Positions 62,784 through 64,000 of a DNA stretch of 64,000 bases are shown here, in pieces; positions within the stretch are counted from its first letter, which is position 1; the number at the start of each line of letters is the position of its first letter. Under the pieces are notes generated by a model, which was not told the DNA's origin, made no database searches, and worked only from the letters and a program-made list of their open reading frames with translations. The translations under genes were made by a program, and so were the position numbers. The stretch comes from Pelotomaculum sp. (lineage in GTDB: Bacteria > Bacillota > Desulfotomaculia > Desulfotomaculales > Pelotomaculaceae), in contig JAHDOA010000004.1 of the NCBI GenBank assembly GCA_018435055.1, positions 62,001 to 126,000 of the forward strand, read 5' to 3'.

Positions 62784-64000
62784 TCAACTTTGCGCCTTGA
62801 CCTTGATGATTAAGCTGTAGGAGTAACCGGAGTTATCCGCAAAACGGGCATAGTCATTATCCCTTTCTCCCTCCGGCCAATACCAGTCCAGGGTATACTT
62901 CACGTCTTCCCCTCCGGCCAGCGTCGCGTCCTGATTTAGCTCTTGCACAGTACACCAGTCGCTATCGTTTCCTGCCACATAAAAGCCTTGCGCTTTGAGC
63001 CGGTAGACCATGGGGATCTTATTAGTGGCGGGCAGGGTATCGAATGCTGTAAAAGAGACATTATAACTGGTGGGATGATCATTCCTACTGTTATCCACCG
63101 TGAATTGGTAGCTGCCCCGCATGCCCGGGGCAATGCGCTTTTTGGCCCCGAAAATATTCACATTTACCGCGCTCTCCCGGCCATAGCGCACCGTGGTCGC
63201 CGTGTCAAAAACGCCAAAATTATCCGGCGGAGACGGAGGGTTAGGACCGTCCGGCGGCTCTTCCGGTTCCTCCGGGGGAACCGGGGGTACGGGAGGTTCT
63301 TCCGGCTCTGCCGGGGGAACCGGCGGCGCCGGAGGATTTGGCGGCAAGGGCTCTTCCGCCTTTTCAGGTTCCAGGCCCAATTCCACTTTTTCCAGGCCGA
63401 TCACTTTGCCGTCCCCATCTGTTCTCAGGACAAGGGTAACCACTTCCAGCACCTTGACGTCCACTGCCACTTGAAAAACGAGCGTCCCATCGGAGAGGCG
63501 GACTAATTCAACGTCTTTTACCTCTAAGGTCCGTTCAATTTCAATATCACATTTGGCTAGCACATTTCCGTCCTTGTCCAGAACACCGACGATATGCGCG
63601 CCCTCCTCCACGTCCAAAAAGATAAAATACCCTTCGGCGTCAGTCCAGGTATAGCGCGGCGCGCTTTGTAGCTTAATCATCCCATGCGCGTAAGGGGTTT
63701 TGTCCGTATAAACAACCCTGCCTTTTAAGTCAATGCGCCGCAGGACCGGCACGGGCACCTCTTTGGCGGGAAAGAGAAAATCATGGATCCTCTCCAATAT
63801 GCCGGGGCCTGGCCTGTTCATGCGCGCATCGGGCAGGGGTGAATCCAGAACAAACACCGCTTCCCCCGGGCCCACCGTATCGCGGATCATGCCATAAGTA
63901 GGTACGGCAATGTAGGCGATGATCATGGTCAGGATTAGAACCAGCACAAAAGTCTTGAATTTGTTCCCGTAATTTTTTTTTAAGATAGCCTGACCCAGAA
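62784..64000 (-). CDS. Surface protein with proline-rich linker, 5' end beyond window
   Basis: The frame is open to the right edge; a GTG at 63947 is possible, but basic residues and a run of LKKNYGNKFKTF upstream suggest the true start is outside. A membrane segment (VLVLILTMIIAYIAVPTYG) leads to a carboxypeptidase-regulatory-like beta domain (LKGRVVYTDKTPYAHGMIKL), then a long Pro/Glu linker (PPAPPVPPAEPEEPP), and a C-terminal beta domain with a Trp/Tyr-rich end. It is probably a cell-surface protein of the SipW cluster. Confidence 0.75.
   Translation of the reverse strand, partial: LGQAILKKNYGNKFKTFVLVLILTMIIAYIAVPTYGMIRDTVGPGEAVFVLDSPLPDARMNRPGPGILERIHDFLFPAKEVPVPVLRRIDLKGRVVYTDKTPYAHGMIKLQSAPRYTWTDAEGYFIFLDVEEGAHIVGVLDKDGNVLAKCDIEIERTLEVKDVELVRLSDGTLVFQVAVDVKVLEVVTLVLRTDGDGKVIGLEKVELGLEPEKAEEPLPPNPPAPPVPPAEPEEPPVPPVPPEEPEEPPDGPNPPSPPDNFGVFDTATTVRYGRESAVNVNIFGAKKRIAPGMRGSYQFTVDNSRNDHPTSYNVSFTAFDTLPATNKIPMVYRLKAQGFYVAGNDSDWCTVQELNQDATLAGGEDVKYTLDWYWPEGERDNDYARFADNSGYSYSLIIKVKAQS

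Noticed and set aside
63193-63474. Gly/Ser-rich plus-strand ORF like a collagen-type protein
   Set aside because: It is the antisense of the Pro/Glu-rich linker codons in the 62784 gene.

Overview
The window looks like chromosomal DNA from a spore-forming-lineage Firmicute, most like the Peptococcaceae (Pelotomaculum/Desulfotomaculum type). This is inferred from the gene set: nickel-pincer cofactor genes, GatCAB, KhtTU-type antiporter genes, HD-GYP regulators, a SipW-type signal peptidase with TasA/camelysin-like partners, many AGGAGG ribosome binding sites and mid-range GC. No marker here fixes the species. No tRNA, rRNA, CRISPR array, prophage or intact transposon was seen.

Layout. 1-8.2 kb (mostly minus): molybdenum cofactor genes (moaA, a MOSC protein, mobB), a nickel-pincer cofactor set (larB, larC1, larE, with the LarC2 domain on the opposite strand), 5-formyltetrahydrofolate cyclo-ligase, an ACT protein and a radical SAM-PDZ protein. 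8.2-17 kb: tandem DnaA boxes, tsaD and housekeeping singles (DUF3243, alpha/beta hydrolase, rhomboid, sirtuin, Mrr-like membrane protein, thrC, a zinc-ribbon protein with a structured leader, NUDIX). 17-26.9 kb: signalling and envelope genes (HD-GYP, NlpC/P60, carbonic anhydrase, a kinase/HD-GYP/receiver operon, LapA, MscL, DUF3298, ferritin-like). 26.9-38.4 kb: proA, an MFS transporter, carB, a K+/H+ antiporter pair and gatCAB. 38.4-50.5 kb: a complete branched-chain amino acid ABC transporter, a polar amino acid ABC transporter, two EamA transporters and a molybdopterin oxidoreductase. 50.6-55.3 kb: a giant chemoreceptor with an internal tandem duplication, a metallo-hydrolase and a CheR-type methyltransferase. 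55.7-64 kb: a surface-protein export cluster.

The most striking system is at 55.7-64 kb. A SipW-type signal peptidase lies among several large secreted or anchored proteins, two with TasA/camelysin-like N-termini and one with GLUG repeats. In the middle, directly upstream of one of these genes, sit two virtually identical (about 96 bp identical) c-di-GMP-I (GEMM) riboswitch aptamers in tandem. Each is followed by its own intrinsic terminator, and a good sigma-A-type promoter precedes the pair. The terminator left arm reuses the 3' strand of the aptamer, so c-di-GMP is predicted to turn the downstream surface genes on. Two HD-GYP genes (c-di-GMP phosphodiesterase family) are in the same window; one is interrupted by an in-frame TAA.

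Other unusual points: LarC is split, with its second half inverted on the far side of larE. REP-like palindromes ending in TTGACA or TGACAC sit at or within a few bases of stop codons and supply homologous C-terminal tails to CarB and a zinc-ribbon protein. A 5' leader can fold over the ribosome binding site of its gene. A histidine kinase carries an N-terminal dinucleotide-binding-like domain. MscL carries a zinc-ribbon tail. All function calls come from reading motifs and recalled family knowledge; no database search was run.
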